Positions 40,003 to 50,817 of a DNA stretch of 64,000 bases are shown in pieces (the stretch's first letter is position 1; every line of letters begins with the position of its first letter). The translations under genes and the position numbers were made by a program. Source of the stretch: Maratus speciosus (Eukaryota > Arthropoda > Arachnida > Araneae > Salticidae); assembly GCA_963932465.1 (NCBI GenBank), contig OZ010799.1, positions 162,064,761 to 162,128,760 of the forward strand. Reading direction: 5' to 3'. The notes below the pieces were generated by a model, which was not told where the DNA came from, made no database searches, and saw only the letters and a list, made by a program, of their open reading frames with translations.

Positions 40003-40905
40003 CACCTTACGTTCCGAGAAAAACTTACGAGATTCACTCCCCGGTGCCACAGTTAGAAGTTAGTGGCCTTACAAAATGGGTCGTGGCTTAAGAGCGTGCG
40101 AACTCTGTAAATAATCATTGAGAGATAGATAATGTTCCATTCAATTTTTAATTTTTGTGGATTCACTAATAACTGAGAGCTGTGCCCTTAAGCTACCGAT
40201 AGGAAATTATTGTATATATCTCGAACAAAAGAGTCAGGAGTGAGTTTTACGTGAACAAAACCATATTTCCGAAAAAAAAACTTTTATGTAAAAATTCATC
40301 TAGGTAAATAATTCATATTTTTCGAATATGATTTATTGATTCTCTTCCGATAAATAAGTACGCTTTAGAACAAACAATTTGTTGGTAACAATATTAGTTC
40401 TAATCGTTGCATTATACGAAAAAGGTTTTTCTTGCTTTCATTTTAGTCGGATTCTTTATGTCATGTCTTTATGCATTATTTGATTTTTTTTTTCAAAAAA
40501 AAGATATGTGATTTAATGGAAGGTTTATTGCACTGCAAAAATAATGATAAAATCATAGATGTGTTTTTCGTATAACGTCACCTTTTTTCTTGTACTGCAC
40601 ATCTGCAACACGAGCAAAAATTACTGTCATAAGTAAAATATTAAACAATTAGTAGTTATTGTAATATCTTACTTGCCGAGAAAAACTTACGAGATTCATT
40701 CCCTGTGCCACAGTTTTCCAAACAGGTGCACGTAGTTATGCGGTGTATTGCGGGAAATAAGAGACAAGCTTTTAATATAAACATTGTGTACTTCCACGAA
40801 AATATAAAAAGAAACGAAAATACAAAATTTATGTACAAAAATTATACCAAAAATGTAAAATTATAGTGTAACAATATGATAAAAAAGATGTTAGAACTTA
40901 GTGGC
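40003..40905. repeat. 3' flank of the piggyBac gene with direct repeat
   Basis: 'cttac..ccgagaaaaacttacgagattca.tccc.g.tgccacagtt' occurs at about 40006 and 40672. A second copy of the transposase's last codons (complement of gttagaagttagtggcc) lies at about 40055. The stretch 40073-40108 is shared with the complement of 9090-9125. An internal duplication or an insertion has rearranged this flank. Confidence 0.55.
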
Positions 40906-40913
40906 CGTGTAAT

Positions 40914-41076
40914 CAGGGCCTGATTATCAACGGGGCACACTTACACCAATAAATTTTAAAAGAAAATTTCGCCTTATCTAAACGCCGTATTCATGTAAAA
41001 TTTCTGCCATGAATGAGGCAAAATTTTCTGTTTATTTTTAGTGGTAGGAATTTGCCCCGTGAGTAATCAGGCTCTG
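40914..41076. mobile_element. hAT-like MITE in the last codons of the piggyBac gene
   Basis: The 163-bp element starts CAGGGCCTGATTATCAACGG and ends ..cccgtgagtaatcaggctctg. The 8-bp flanks CGTGTAAT (40906-40913) and CGTGTGAT (41077-41084) differ at one base. On the minus strand it replaces the transposase tail after ..FRIYHT. Bases beyond the insertion still spell the short original end (four codons and a stop). Confidence 0.85.
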
Positions 41077-42699
41077 CGTGTGATATATCCTAAAACAATG
41101 TTGGACACATAAACCAACATCACTTTCAGTGCATTGATAGCGGGATTCACGCCGATTTTTTTTCATTGAACAAACCGCACATCTTCTCGATGCATTTTTC
41201 TTTGAAGACGTTGATGTTACTAAGTCCAGAAAATGTTTACCAGAAAGTCGTAAAGGACAGCCACTTTCTAATTTCTGTCGTTTGGCAGGTTGTGGGGGAG
41301 TAATATGAAATTTCTCAAATATACGTTCCACCAAATTCATGCGGAAGTTGTAATTATCAACGTTACGGAATTGTCTCTTTTGTAATGTGAAGGCATACCA
41401 AATAGCCATATCTAATAGATGGCGAAATATTGTTAAATAATACCTCTTCTGTCTTTTTCATTTTGTTGAATAACAAACAAATGCCTGATCCTCTCTATCA
41501 ACCCCACCCATCTTTAAGTTAAAATCTATAACAATAGCTGGCTTCATGACATTTATTTCAGCTTCAGAGCAATTTGCTGTATGGATAGAAATAAGAAGCG
41601 AAACATCTTTTTTGTCACGCCATCTCAACACGGTAATTTTGCCTCTTTGGAAAGCGGCTATTTCGCCTTTCTTCAAAGTAAGTTTGTTGAAATTTTCCAG
41701 CAAATCCCGTCGATTAGAACAAAGAGTTCCATATATGTCAGTTGAAGTTTGGATAAGAAGGTCTGCTAATTCTGGTGAGAGATAAAAATTGTCCGCAATT
41801 ACGCAATAACCTTTTCCCAAAAAAGGTTCAATAAGCGTCATCACTGCTTTTGTTGCGACTCCATAGTTCTCATACTTTTTATCAAAGATTGTACTCTGCC
41901 CTGTGTACACGATCGTATTGTGAATATATCCTGTCTCTGCTTCAGCAAGTACAAATAGTTTTACTCCAAAGCGAGCTCTTTTCATTAGTATGTATTGTAC
42001 CCATGATAGCCTGCCTTTGAAAAGCATCAAGCTCTCATCAATGCTCAGGTCCCTTTCAGGTGTATAGACACTTGAAAATTTCTTCATCATCTCAGAAAAA
42101 ACAGGCCACATGTTACTTAGTTTTGGATTTGCATGTGAATATTTATCAAAAGTACTGTTATCATAAAAGTGCAGAAATTTCATGATAAGTTGAAAGCAAT
42201 TTCTGCTCATAAATTTCCCAAACATTGGAGTTTCGATCAATTTGTTTTTAGACCAGTAAAGCGCAACGTGAGGTTTTACAAGTATTCCTTGCAGAATAAG
42301 TATACCTAAAAAAACATATATTTCTTCTAAAGTTGTTGGACGCCACAACTTCGTCCTTGATTTCTCTTTTCTAGGATGTTGGTTGTTATACTGGCCTGCA
42401 AAACGGTTAGTTTCTGTAACAATATGAAGCACCAGCTTCTGATCAAAAAATAATTCAAAAAATAAAAGTGGGTTCGTAACATCTGTTACATTTTTATTTA
42501 TTCCTGGTTGTCCCGAAAATGGAAACCGTGAAGGCGGCATAGATAAATTTTTTATATCCAATCGTACCCAGTTTCTGGCATCTTTCATAGAATAGTCGTT
42601 ATCTGAATCCTCTTCATCTGATATATCATATTCTGACGTCTTTGATCCAGAAGATGACGGAAAGCCGTCATCCATCTCACTATCATCAGTATCGGACAT
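41038..42699 (-). pseudogene. piggyBac transposase with one in-frame stop
   Basis: Residues 1-413 (42699-41461) are open. TGA at 41458-41460 is followed in the same frame by 16 codons and then 123 more residues to 41038, about 553 codons in all. The catalytic triad is D221 (LSIDESLMLFKGR), D303 (VIADNFYLSP) and D401 (KMGGVDREDQ). The acidic Ser-rich N-terminus and the C-terminal Cys/His cluster (CAVCSMKKN..YQC..GLCVQHCF..YH) are complete. The enzyme would excise and insert DNA precisely at TTAA in the nucleus. The TGA sits between STK and KRQKRYYLTIFRHLLD; a C-to-T change in CGA is the simplest origin. The last residues come from the MITE 40914-41076. With these changes the copy is probably inactive unless the stop is read through or is an assembly error. 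Confidence 0.9.
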
Positions 42700-43573
42700 A
42701 CTCCTACGAAATTCGAGAAAATTCGAGAAACTGCACGGCTAAAGCTATGTGACTGAGGTAGTGACATCAAAATAGCAATGCGCCAGAAAGGCGAAGAGTG
42801 AACAGCAAACCAAACAATATTTTCTATAAAATAATAGTGGTGTACAAAAAGGGCGGAGACTTGTCAAATATGGAAAAAAATTCGCTTGTATTTTCACGTC
42901 ACTAGCTCAGTGCGATAGCCTTTATGAAGGTAGTTTCTTCTACCCCTTCTCCTCTGAAATATGTCAGTCTTTCAAAAACACCTTCAAAGTCTTTTTTCTT
43001 TTTTCTTTTTTTTTTAAATTCCAAAGCCGTCGGCGTGGTTTTACTGGTACAGCGCAGTATAAAGGACAATATTTTGGACTAGAGATGCACCGGATATTGA
43101 TTTTACCGGATATATGATACCGGATATCCGAAGCTCCTTTGCCTGTCGGATTCGGATATCCGGCCGGATATCCGGCACTAAATATGTTTTTAGTTATATG
43201 GGGAATTATTTCCATATATAACGCCATCTCAGAACAATAAATTACAAGCATGTTTCACACATCATTAAAACATTTTAAATGTATTGAAATATAATTTACA
43301 AAAACTATATCTCTTTGAATATCAGGGCTTGAAATTCAAGTTTTCCCCAGGAGGGAAGTTTCCCACCCAACATTTAAAAATGCAGGGGAGTTGAACTGTT
43401 AGAAAGGGGGAAAAAAATCTTTAAACCCCGTTATTTTTTATGTGCCACTTAAAGAATTACATTTATACAGACATGACAAAATACCATTAAAATAATTTAA
43501 ATTAACAACTCAAGATAATTATCCAAAATGTTTATTTTTATTAAAACAAAGGAACAGAATCAAGTTTTATATA

Positions 43574-44027
43574 CCGGGTGTCCTAAAAAGGACTGACTGA
43601 TTTTAAAATTCAATAACTTGTAAACGGTGACAGATATTTAAAAAAATTCTTGCAGGAGGTTTATGCATAATGTCAAAAGTTTTATTACAGTGATTTTCGA
43701 TTTTAGTTCGAATTACAAACAATAGATGGCGCTGTAAGCAATAGTCGCTAAATACAGGATCGATTTTTGGTGCTTTCTCTTGTTCCATGCGGAAAAAGGA
43801 GATGAAAATGTATTATCCGGGCCACGAAGTACCAAAAATCGAACCTGAATTTAGCGCCTATTCATCGCAGCGCCATCTATTGTTTGTAATTCGAACTAAA
43901 ATTGAAAATCACTGTAAAAAAACTTTTGACCTTATGCATAACCCTCCTGCAAGAATTTTTTAAATATCTGCCACCGTTTACAAGCTATTGAATTTTAAAA
44001 TCAGTCAGTCCTTTTTAGTACACCCGG
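43574..44027. mobile_element. TA-flanked foldback MITE
   Basis: The 454-bp element has ends CCGGGTGTCCTAAAAAGGAC and ..agtcctttttagtacacccgg and TA on both sides (43572-43573, 44028-44029). The arms run about 190 bp with good pairing (ttgtaaacggtg, tcttgcagga, aacaatagatggcgctg). A palindromic Tc1/mariner-type non-autonomous element fits. It is non-coding. Confidence 0.88.
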
Positions 44028-44744
44028 TATATACCCTGTCTATCTTTCAACTTTCACCTAATGTTATGGGCAATTAACAATTGGGTTCCTAAATGAATTT
44101 CTTAATTTAGATTTTATTCCATTTTGCGTGATTTAGCCTCTTTCACAAGTTACACTTTTGACAAACAGCACATACTAACTTTTATAACTTTAGAAATTAT
44201 CGGAAACGCATGGTTATGCTGTGTTAAAAAATTTTAGAAAACTTTGCAAAATCTGATGTGCATTAATTTTAACAGTAAGTTAAAAATGCATGAATAATGC
44301 ATACCGGTGATTCTATTGTCAATATCCTACGGTGATTGTATGTCACTTCTGAACAAACTTGTTTTATTATATCCTTAATGGAATTATAGTCAAAACTTTA
44401 GTCCCTGGTATTTTTGTTAATTGAACTACGTTCTATGCATTGGAATTTTAAATCCATATCCAAAGTTTGAAAAGGAAATAGTCATTGATTTTTTCTATTA
44501 CACGATAAAAGGTTGATTCCAAAAAGTCATGTCCTAATCTGTGAATTGCAAGAATCAACTAGTTTGTTATTTCTAAACATGTTTTTTTAAGTTCAACCAA
44601 TTTCTTTTCTTCATGTGCACCACAAGTGTAATCTCATTTTGTTGAGTGCTGACTATTGGCCAATTTGGTAGGGTTCGGTCTCCGGTGGGCATTACTGCCC
44701 TTTTAGTTATTTGCTATTTTGGGCATAGGGAAAAAACATCGCAA

Positions 44745-45270
44745 AATACATAAATCGGTCATAAAAAAATATCGCCGATTTCGTCAATCATGGTGAAAAT
44801 AAATAAAAAAATTTGTCGACCGGTCGTAAGAAGAAAACTGAAGTGCAGGGGAAATCGGCAGCGGGAAAATATCACAAAATTCGTCAATCGATCTGTCATG
44901 AGCAAATATCGTGAAATTCCTCAGCCGGTCACAGAGAAAAAACGCAAAAATTTTCAATCGGATGCAGAAAAACAATCGTTACTTTCATCAGTATGTCGCA
45001 AGAACAAACAGGGAAATTTGCCAATCGGTCACAGAATAAAATTGTTATATTTATCAATTGATCTTGAGAAAAAAAAAATTATGAAATTCATCGATCGGTC
45101 TCTAGAAAAAATTGTGAAATTCGTCAGTCGGTCGTGGAGATAAAGCGCAAAATTTTTCAGTCAGATGCAGAAAAAACAACCAGGAATTTTGTCAATCAGT
45201 CGTAAGAAGAAATGGTGAAATCTGCCCATCGATAGTAGAAAATATCATGAAATTTGTCAGTCGGAGCTGA
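44745..45270. repeat. Degenerate short tandem array
   Basis: Phrases of the type 'aaattcgtcaatcggtcgtgagaa..aaat' recur about every 45-60 bp roughly ten times with heavy divergence. A 117-codon frame through it (44790-45143) is repetitive and basic and is not taken as a gene. Confidence 0.7.
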
Positions 45271-46214
45271 GACTTGCTCGTCATTTTACAAAGAAACATT
45301 TTCGAAAAATGAATTTTTGGAAACAGGAGCCGCCCACTCACAATAGGGCATAATAAATAGGGCACAAATCCTGCTATCCCGCTTCGAAATTCAAGCCCTG
45401 TATTTGCCATTCAAGCCCTGTAATGTATATTAATAATATTGCATAAAAAATGTAATTTAAACATTATAGTATTCTGTTTATTTGTACAATGAAATCCTGA
45501 TAATTGCTACTGGATTTGAATATAGGATTGCCTATATCGATAATTGCTAATAATTAATTTGTACAATGAAATACTGATAATTTGTACAAAAAATTTTAAC
45601 CAATTAATATGTGTATAATTGTAGAGTATTTTCACAAAGAAATACTACATACTTTCTTTTTATAATTTAAACATAAAATATCTACTAATATACCCATGAT
45701 TAAAGAGTTATTTTCTCCAAACATAGGTTTAGTTGATGCCCTTTTTCTGTTTTAACTAATTAATATTGTTTTTGCTCTAAGTCACGTTTAGTTTTATTTT
45801 AAGTTAAATTATTTTTATATTTAAAAGTAAAAAGAAAATTACTTTTAATTTTAAATATTTATAATGAAGTTACAAAAAAAAAAACTAGTTGGATTTGCAA
45901 ATCACAAAACGTTCTTCTATCTCATACATCTTAATATTTCAAAAAGTAGTTCCAAATATTAATACTTCAATATTATTAGTTCAATATTATACCAACTTTG
46001 ATTTTGGTCTAAAATTTCTGCTTCAGTCAATTAATCAGAATAAGAATAAGTTAATCTCGATCATATTTATTAAAATCAAAATTTTTTTCGTTATTCTGTT
46101 GTACATCAACTGTTTGTGAATAGCCAGCTTAGCAGGATGCGAAGTTCCCTTCGCTTCATGAGCCGCCAATATACAGTACAAAAAAAAAAAAAAAACTGCG
46201 AAAAATCGAGAAAA

Positions 46215-46950
46215 TTTTACCAAAATCTCTGTTACAGTGCCACCTTCTGGCGAATATTTCCAAATTCAAGGAGAAACTGCTGGCTATAGTCAAAAATATA
46301 CACCACAAAATTGGTTCAATTCTATGCTTAACTTCATACACTTTTCAATGGTAAAATAATGAAAATAACACAAAAATCCGTATTATAGCGCCCCCTTCCA
46401 GCAGAATATTTTCAAATTGAAGAAGGACCTGCTGGCCATAGCCAAAAACATACCCCCGAAAAATTGGTTCAATTCTATACATAACTTCATACACGTTTCG
46501 ATGGTACAAGAATGAAAGTGGCACAAAAATCGCTATTACATCGCCCCCCCCCCTTCCCAGTGGATTGTTTCCATATTGAAGGAGGGCCGCCTGGCTATAG
46601 CCAAAAACATTCGCAAAAAAATTGGTTCAATTCTATGTATAACTTCATTACGATGGCAAAAATCCCTATTATTGGAAATATCCCCATCCTGGCAGAATAT
46701 TTCTTATTTAAGGAGAACCTGCTGGACATAGCCAAAAGCAAATACAAAAAATTTTGTTCAATTATATGGATAACTTCATACACTTTTCGATGGTACAATA
46801 ATGAAAATGGCACAAAAATCGCGATTACCGTGCTCCCCCCCCCCTTCCAGTGGAATGTTTCCATATTGAAGGAGGGCCGCCTGGCTATAGCCAAAACCAT
46901 TCACAAAAAAATGGTTCAATTCTATGCATAACTTCATTCACTTTTCGATG
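46215..46950. repeat. Tandem array, five ~155-bp units
   Basis: Each unit has 'cagtggaatgtttccatattgaaggaggg..ctggctatagccaaaa', 'attggttcaattctatgcataacttca' and 'acttttcgatggtac.a.aatgaaaatggcac'. The unit word 'ttggttcaattctat' lies at about 46311, 46464, 46622, 46754 and 46911. It is followed by 'gacagacagacatttt' and 'atccgtcgaaaaccagaaatcg', phrases that also mark the edges of the arrays at 53.1 kb. Confidence 0.85.
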
Positions 46951-47604
46951 ATACGATGGCGACATACGGACAGACAGACATTTTGTATAAACATGTTTTG
47001 GGATATCTGACCCCTAAAACATCTAAATCCGTCGAAAACCAGAAATCGAAAAAAAATTCTATTACAATACTTTCTTCTAAAAATAGGCCTGTTTAATTGT
47101 TAAACTTAAAAGAAAGAAAGAAAATTAAAGTCATACTTTAATAAACAACTTCAAATTTTGTTTTACACTCTGAAAGTAAAGGTACAATTTTCTAAATGAA
47201 GTAAATGTAAATTCTTAAATTTATTATAAAGAGTTCAAATATCAATGTTATGAAACTTGGCAATTCTTTAAACTTTTGAGAATTACCTTTTACTCATGAA
47301 TAGTGAACTTACTTTCATATTTTACATTATAAACAAAATTGTTCGGCATTGTTTGGGGTCAAACGATTTCTGTTATCCTTATATATTCGCTTTGCTGCAC
47401 TCTGCCGGATATCCGGCAGAGAAGTCGGATATCCGGTGATTGTGATTCGGATATCCGACGGTATTTCGGATATTGAAAAATCAGCCGGATATGCCGGATA
47501 TCCGTTGCATCCCTATTTTGGACTGACGTATATATACGTCAGTGGCACTTAACGCACCGACGATGCGCGACGGATATATACGTCTGTGGCACTTAAGGGG
47601 TTAA

Positions 47605-48297
47605 TCAATTACCTCTCAATAATTAAATTTCTCACGGGTGAGTATTTTTTTATGTTTATCATTTAATTTTCACTGTAGTAACTGAAAAAAAAAAATACAT
47701 GAAAAAAATTGCAGTAGATCATAATGCAGTAGATAAAGGGTTAACATAAAAAATGTTTTGCTTGACGTATATTATTACGCTTAAATGTTTGTATTAATAA
47801 GTTCGTAACACCCTGTATAAAGGGAATTTTTATATGTGCAAATTTTAAAACTTATTATTTAATTGCTGCTATGGATATAAGAAAAATAAGAACATTTATA
47901 ACCATCTTTTATTATTCGATAAGAACTTACTGTAATCATTTATTTTCATCTTTTGATAATGTAATTTTAATTACATCAGACGGAAAAATTGTTACATTTG
48001 TTGCAAACTTTCTGATGAAAAACTTTTGCTGTTGAAGAAACATTAATTAAAAAACTCTGAAATATATTTTGCTCAGGGAAATGTTTAAGAATCGATCAAA
48101 GCATCACTTTCTCTTTCGTCCGTAGAAGCGGAAAAAAAATCGATTTCAGGAAGGCGAAAAAATATTTGTCTGGTAAATTGCTGCATTGCATCGTAAGAAG
48201 TATTAGAACATGTTTAAAAACTGGTATTTATTTGAAAAATAAAAGACGTTAATATTCCATGAAGATTAAGTTGTCATTATATTTTTTTGTCACTCTT
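47605..48297. other. No gene recognised
   Basis: AT-rich. No frame or repeat boundary was found. Confidence 0.4.
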
Positions 48298-48800
48298 TTA
48301 ATGTACTGATATAGGAGTAAAAATATATTTACGTTGATTTAAAATTATTTATACACTATGACAGCTTATTAAAAGTGATAGAATTTTAAACAACTTTTGT
48401 TTTTGATGATATAGAAAAGAAAAAGGCGCAATGAAGTATTTCATTTTCACCAAACGAATTGCGAAGTTTGTCTTGTTGTTGGCATTGAATTTGGCAACAT
48501 TTATCCGGTTATTACTAAAGCAGCCCAAACTGTCACTACAGAAATATTTCAAATTTGTCATTCGTTTAATGTACTGATATAGGAAAACAAATATTTGTTT
48601 ACGTTGATTCAAATTTTTTTATACACTATGACAACTTATCAAAGTTTGACAGAATTTCAAACAACTTTAATTTGAGTTGAAAAAGAAAAGAAAAAGGCGT
48701 AATGCAGTAATTAGTTTCATCAAACAAACTGCTATGTTTGTGTTGTTGTTGGCACTGAATTTGGCAATTTTTTCCAATTATTACTAAACATACCCACAAC
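48298..48800. repeat. Tandem duplication, ~270-bp unit
   Basis: 48298-48531 and 48568-48797 align throughout ('taatgtactgatatagga', 'ttacgttgatt.aaa', 'atacactatgaca.cttat', 'ggca.tgaatttggcaa'). Short minus-strand frames in both units differ by frameshifts, so a protein is unlikely. Confidence 0.8.
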
Positions 48801-49765
48801 TTGGTAGGTATATATCTTGATTCATGCATATGCATGTTTATGTACATAACTATGTACATGGAGGCCCTGACCTCATGGGTCCAACTGTAAGGGAAAACAA
48901 GTAAAAATTAAATTTAAAAAATCAAAAAACCCGACTGCGTTAAAAGAGAACTAATTAATTATTTCTCACCAATTTTGTGAAACTATTTTTTATATTAATT
49001 ACCTATTTTTTTATTTTTTTATATTGATGACTTTTTAGTTGTGATTAATTGTTTGTTCCTATCTATAAACACTGTTTTGATGAGGCCTATAGATGTCTAG
49101 CAAGGTTAGAGTTGCAGTAAAGCTAGAGATCCTACTTACATAACTACCAGGTTGTGTAACATTTAAATCGAGCTTCCGACTGTAAAATAGTCAATGAAAC
49201 ATCGTCTTCATTTTGAAAGACCTATGCAATGATATGCCACTCAATATGGTGCGTAAAATTTGTTTTCGTCTCTACCGCCATTTTGAATTTATAAAAAGGA
49301 AACCTAGCCTATAACAATCGTTTGGTTAAGACGAATCGATAGAGACCTCATTCATTAAAATCCATCTAGCCGCTGGGATGTTTCGAGGGTATAAAGAAAT
49401 CCACATACCCAGATACGTGTCAAACACATAAACCTTCTTTGCAATCGGATAATTAAGTACACGAAAGGAAGCAATTTTGGTACAGCAATGCGAGGTTGGA
49501 AATGAAAAGTTTTAGCGAAAAACAAAGAATGCGGATTATTATATTTCAAACAGATTATTGTATCCATTTTGCACCGATGAAGACTTTTTTCCGTTTAAAT
49601 CAGGATTTCGTCATATGCAGATTCTTATAATAGATTTTACGGCACAGTATCCCTAACCCGATAGAAATGTATATGTACTATTGTTTAAAGAGAATGTTAA
49701 TTGTAGAATAATGGTAATTTAAAAATATATATATATATTCGGCAAAAATTGTTGACCCAATAAGT
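48801..49765. other. No gene recognised
   Basis: Short frames only. A (TA)n run lies at 49724-49738. Confidence 0.4.
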
Positions 49766-50450
49766 TTGTTCCTTAAACAGATTTTTGCAGTCAGACAGGG
49801 ACGGGTCAATGATTTTCATAGAAAGAGGGTTGTGGCCGGGCCAGAAAATTTCGGTCAGTATAGACTTCTAAGAAGAATAAAGCACACGCTCAGAAATAAA
49901 TCCAATTCGGCCCGGCCCGAGCCTCCAGAGAAAGCAAGACACGGGCACGACAAAGAAAACCTGATGGTCAGACTCGACCCGTCCCGAGGAAATGAAAACA
50001 AAAATTTTATGGACATAATAATTTATTTAGCTTCCCAAACTAGCCGCCCTTTGGCGACGAGTTTAGTCTCCCTTAAAATTTATGTTTGGGAAAGCATGCT
50101 AAGCGTTGTATAATGTTACATTTATTCCTAATTTCAGTTACTTGGATTCCCTTAAATATAATTAGTATAATTCCTTAAGCTAATATTAGTTTTTGTTGCA
50201 TTAAAATATCTCAATTTGTTGACTTTCTGTAAGCAGGTAAACCCTATGCGTTTACAATGGAAGTCTCTGGGAATTCGGCGAAATATTAGAGATATCGCTA
50301 AGTTGGCCTCACTTTTGGTGACTCATATTGGTCATTCAAATTTGGCGATATATCGCCAATTTGGCAAACAACTTGGCGGTATTTGGAGACAGAACAGGGT
50401 CCCCCCCTATGGTATTCTCCTTATAGGCATGGAGATGCATTAAATGCTGT
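49766..50450 (+). repeat. Composite: unassigned GC-richer frame, then R1-related repeat
   Basis: 49766-50113 is open for 115 codons and has higher GC up to about 49990 (..gtggccgggccagaaaatttcgg.., ..ggcccggcccgagcctcc..). There is no domain, and the C-terminal part overlaps the dispersed 'ccctttggcgacgagtttagtctccc' repeat also seen near 13670. The following 50230-50400 carries 'ggcgaaatatt..tggcgatatatcgccaatttggc', a short palindrome of the same repeat style. A protein-coding role is doubtful. Confidence 0.4.
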
Positions 50451-50497
50451 TCAATGACAAATGAGATGCGCTTCATTCGGGCGTTGGCATTATACAA

Positions 50498-50725
50498 TTA
50501 ACAAACAATCGCAATTTCTGCGCCACGTACGATAACGTGATGTGCCACCAACAAATCGATACAGCCCTGACAGCGTCTAGGAAGTGATTGGCGTACCCTT
50601 TCAAAGACTCCAGCTGTTTCTTGAGCAATTGCAGCAGCGACTAAAAGTCTTGAAATTATGTCCTCACCAGAGTCAGATGATGTGTCGTAGATGAGATCTT
50701 TGGAAATTTCGAATAGATACGCCAA
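50498..50725 (-). pseudogene. Second DD41D-type transposase fragment (C-terminus)
   Basis: The minus-strand frame has LIYDTSSDSGEDIISRLLVA and GVFERVRQSLPRRCQGCID, aligned to residues about 302-346 of the transposase at 30158-31234 (LVYETPVDTPEDLLARI.., GVFRRVRQYLRRRC..). Upstream sequence does not continue the catalytic core, so only the tail survives. It differs too much to be a copy of the same element and represents a related family. Confidence 0.75.
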
Positions 50726-50817
50726 TCACTTTTTAGATGCTAACAGGCCTATATCAATGTTCGTGGTGGCAAATTTGAGCACTTACTGTATTTGTTATGT
50801 CAATAAAACGATTGTTA

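Larger units (their letters stand above)
43323..45402. mobile_element. Putative nested element with CAGGGCTTGAAATTC ends
   Basis: The left CAGGGCTTGAAATTCAAG and right ..cgaaattcaagccctg are inverted. The right word is repeated once more (attcaagccctg, to 45421). No exact target duplication was found. It contains the TA-flanked MITE 43574-44027 and the short tandem array 44745-45270. hAT-type is suggested by the CAG start only. Confidence 0.5.
43080..47515. mobile_element. hAT-type element, 4.4 kb, no transposase
   Basis: Its ends TAGAGATGCACCGGATATTG and ..gccggatatccgttgcatcccta are inverted. The flank TTTTGGAC is an exact 8-bp duplication (43072-43079, 47516-47523). Both termini carry clusters of the palindrome CCGGATATCCGG and variants (43088-43180; 47400-47510), which look like subterminal transposase-binding repeats of hAT elements. 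The interior holds other inserts and tandem arrays, but no hAT dimerisation motif or DDE core was recognised. It sits between the piggyBac 5' end and its gene and separates any promoter from the start. Confidence 0.88.
40003..47600 (-). mobile_element. piggyBac transposon, heavily invaded (left end tentative)
   Basis: The right end is clear: ..gtggcacttaagggg followed by TTAA (47601-47604), with two subterminal copies of 'gacgtatatatacgtc'-like palindromes at about 47524-47595. The left end is put at TTAA 39999-40002 followed by CACCTTACGTTCCGAG, supported by the shared GTGCCACAG word. Subtracting the hAT-type element (43080-47515) and hAT MITE (40914-41076) gives about 3.0 kb, a normal piggyBac size. 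The transposase reads on the minus strand. A direct repeat (about 40010-40070 and 40672-40720) makes the 3' flank irregular. Confidence 0.65.

Noticed and set aside
41546..41785. 79-codon plus-strand frame in the piggyBac gene
   Set aside because: Antisense shadow of the transposase.
42964..43251. 95-codon minus frame at the edge of the hAT-type element
   Set aside because: It spans the junction between piggyBac sequence and the hAT terminus with its GGATATCC repeats, so it is accidental.
44790..45143. 117-codon plus-strand frame
   Set aside because: It lies in a degenerate short tandem array, so its length and basic composition follow from the repeat.
46512..46931. 139-codon plus-strand frame
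   Set aside because: It runs through the ~155-bp tandem array. The protein is repetitive and the minus strand is also open.
44745..46950. Possible CRISPR array
   Set aside because: Units are 45-155 bp, highly diverged and without a repeat-spacer pattern. The setting is eukaryotic transposon DNA.
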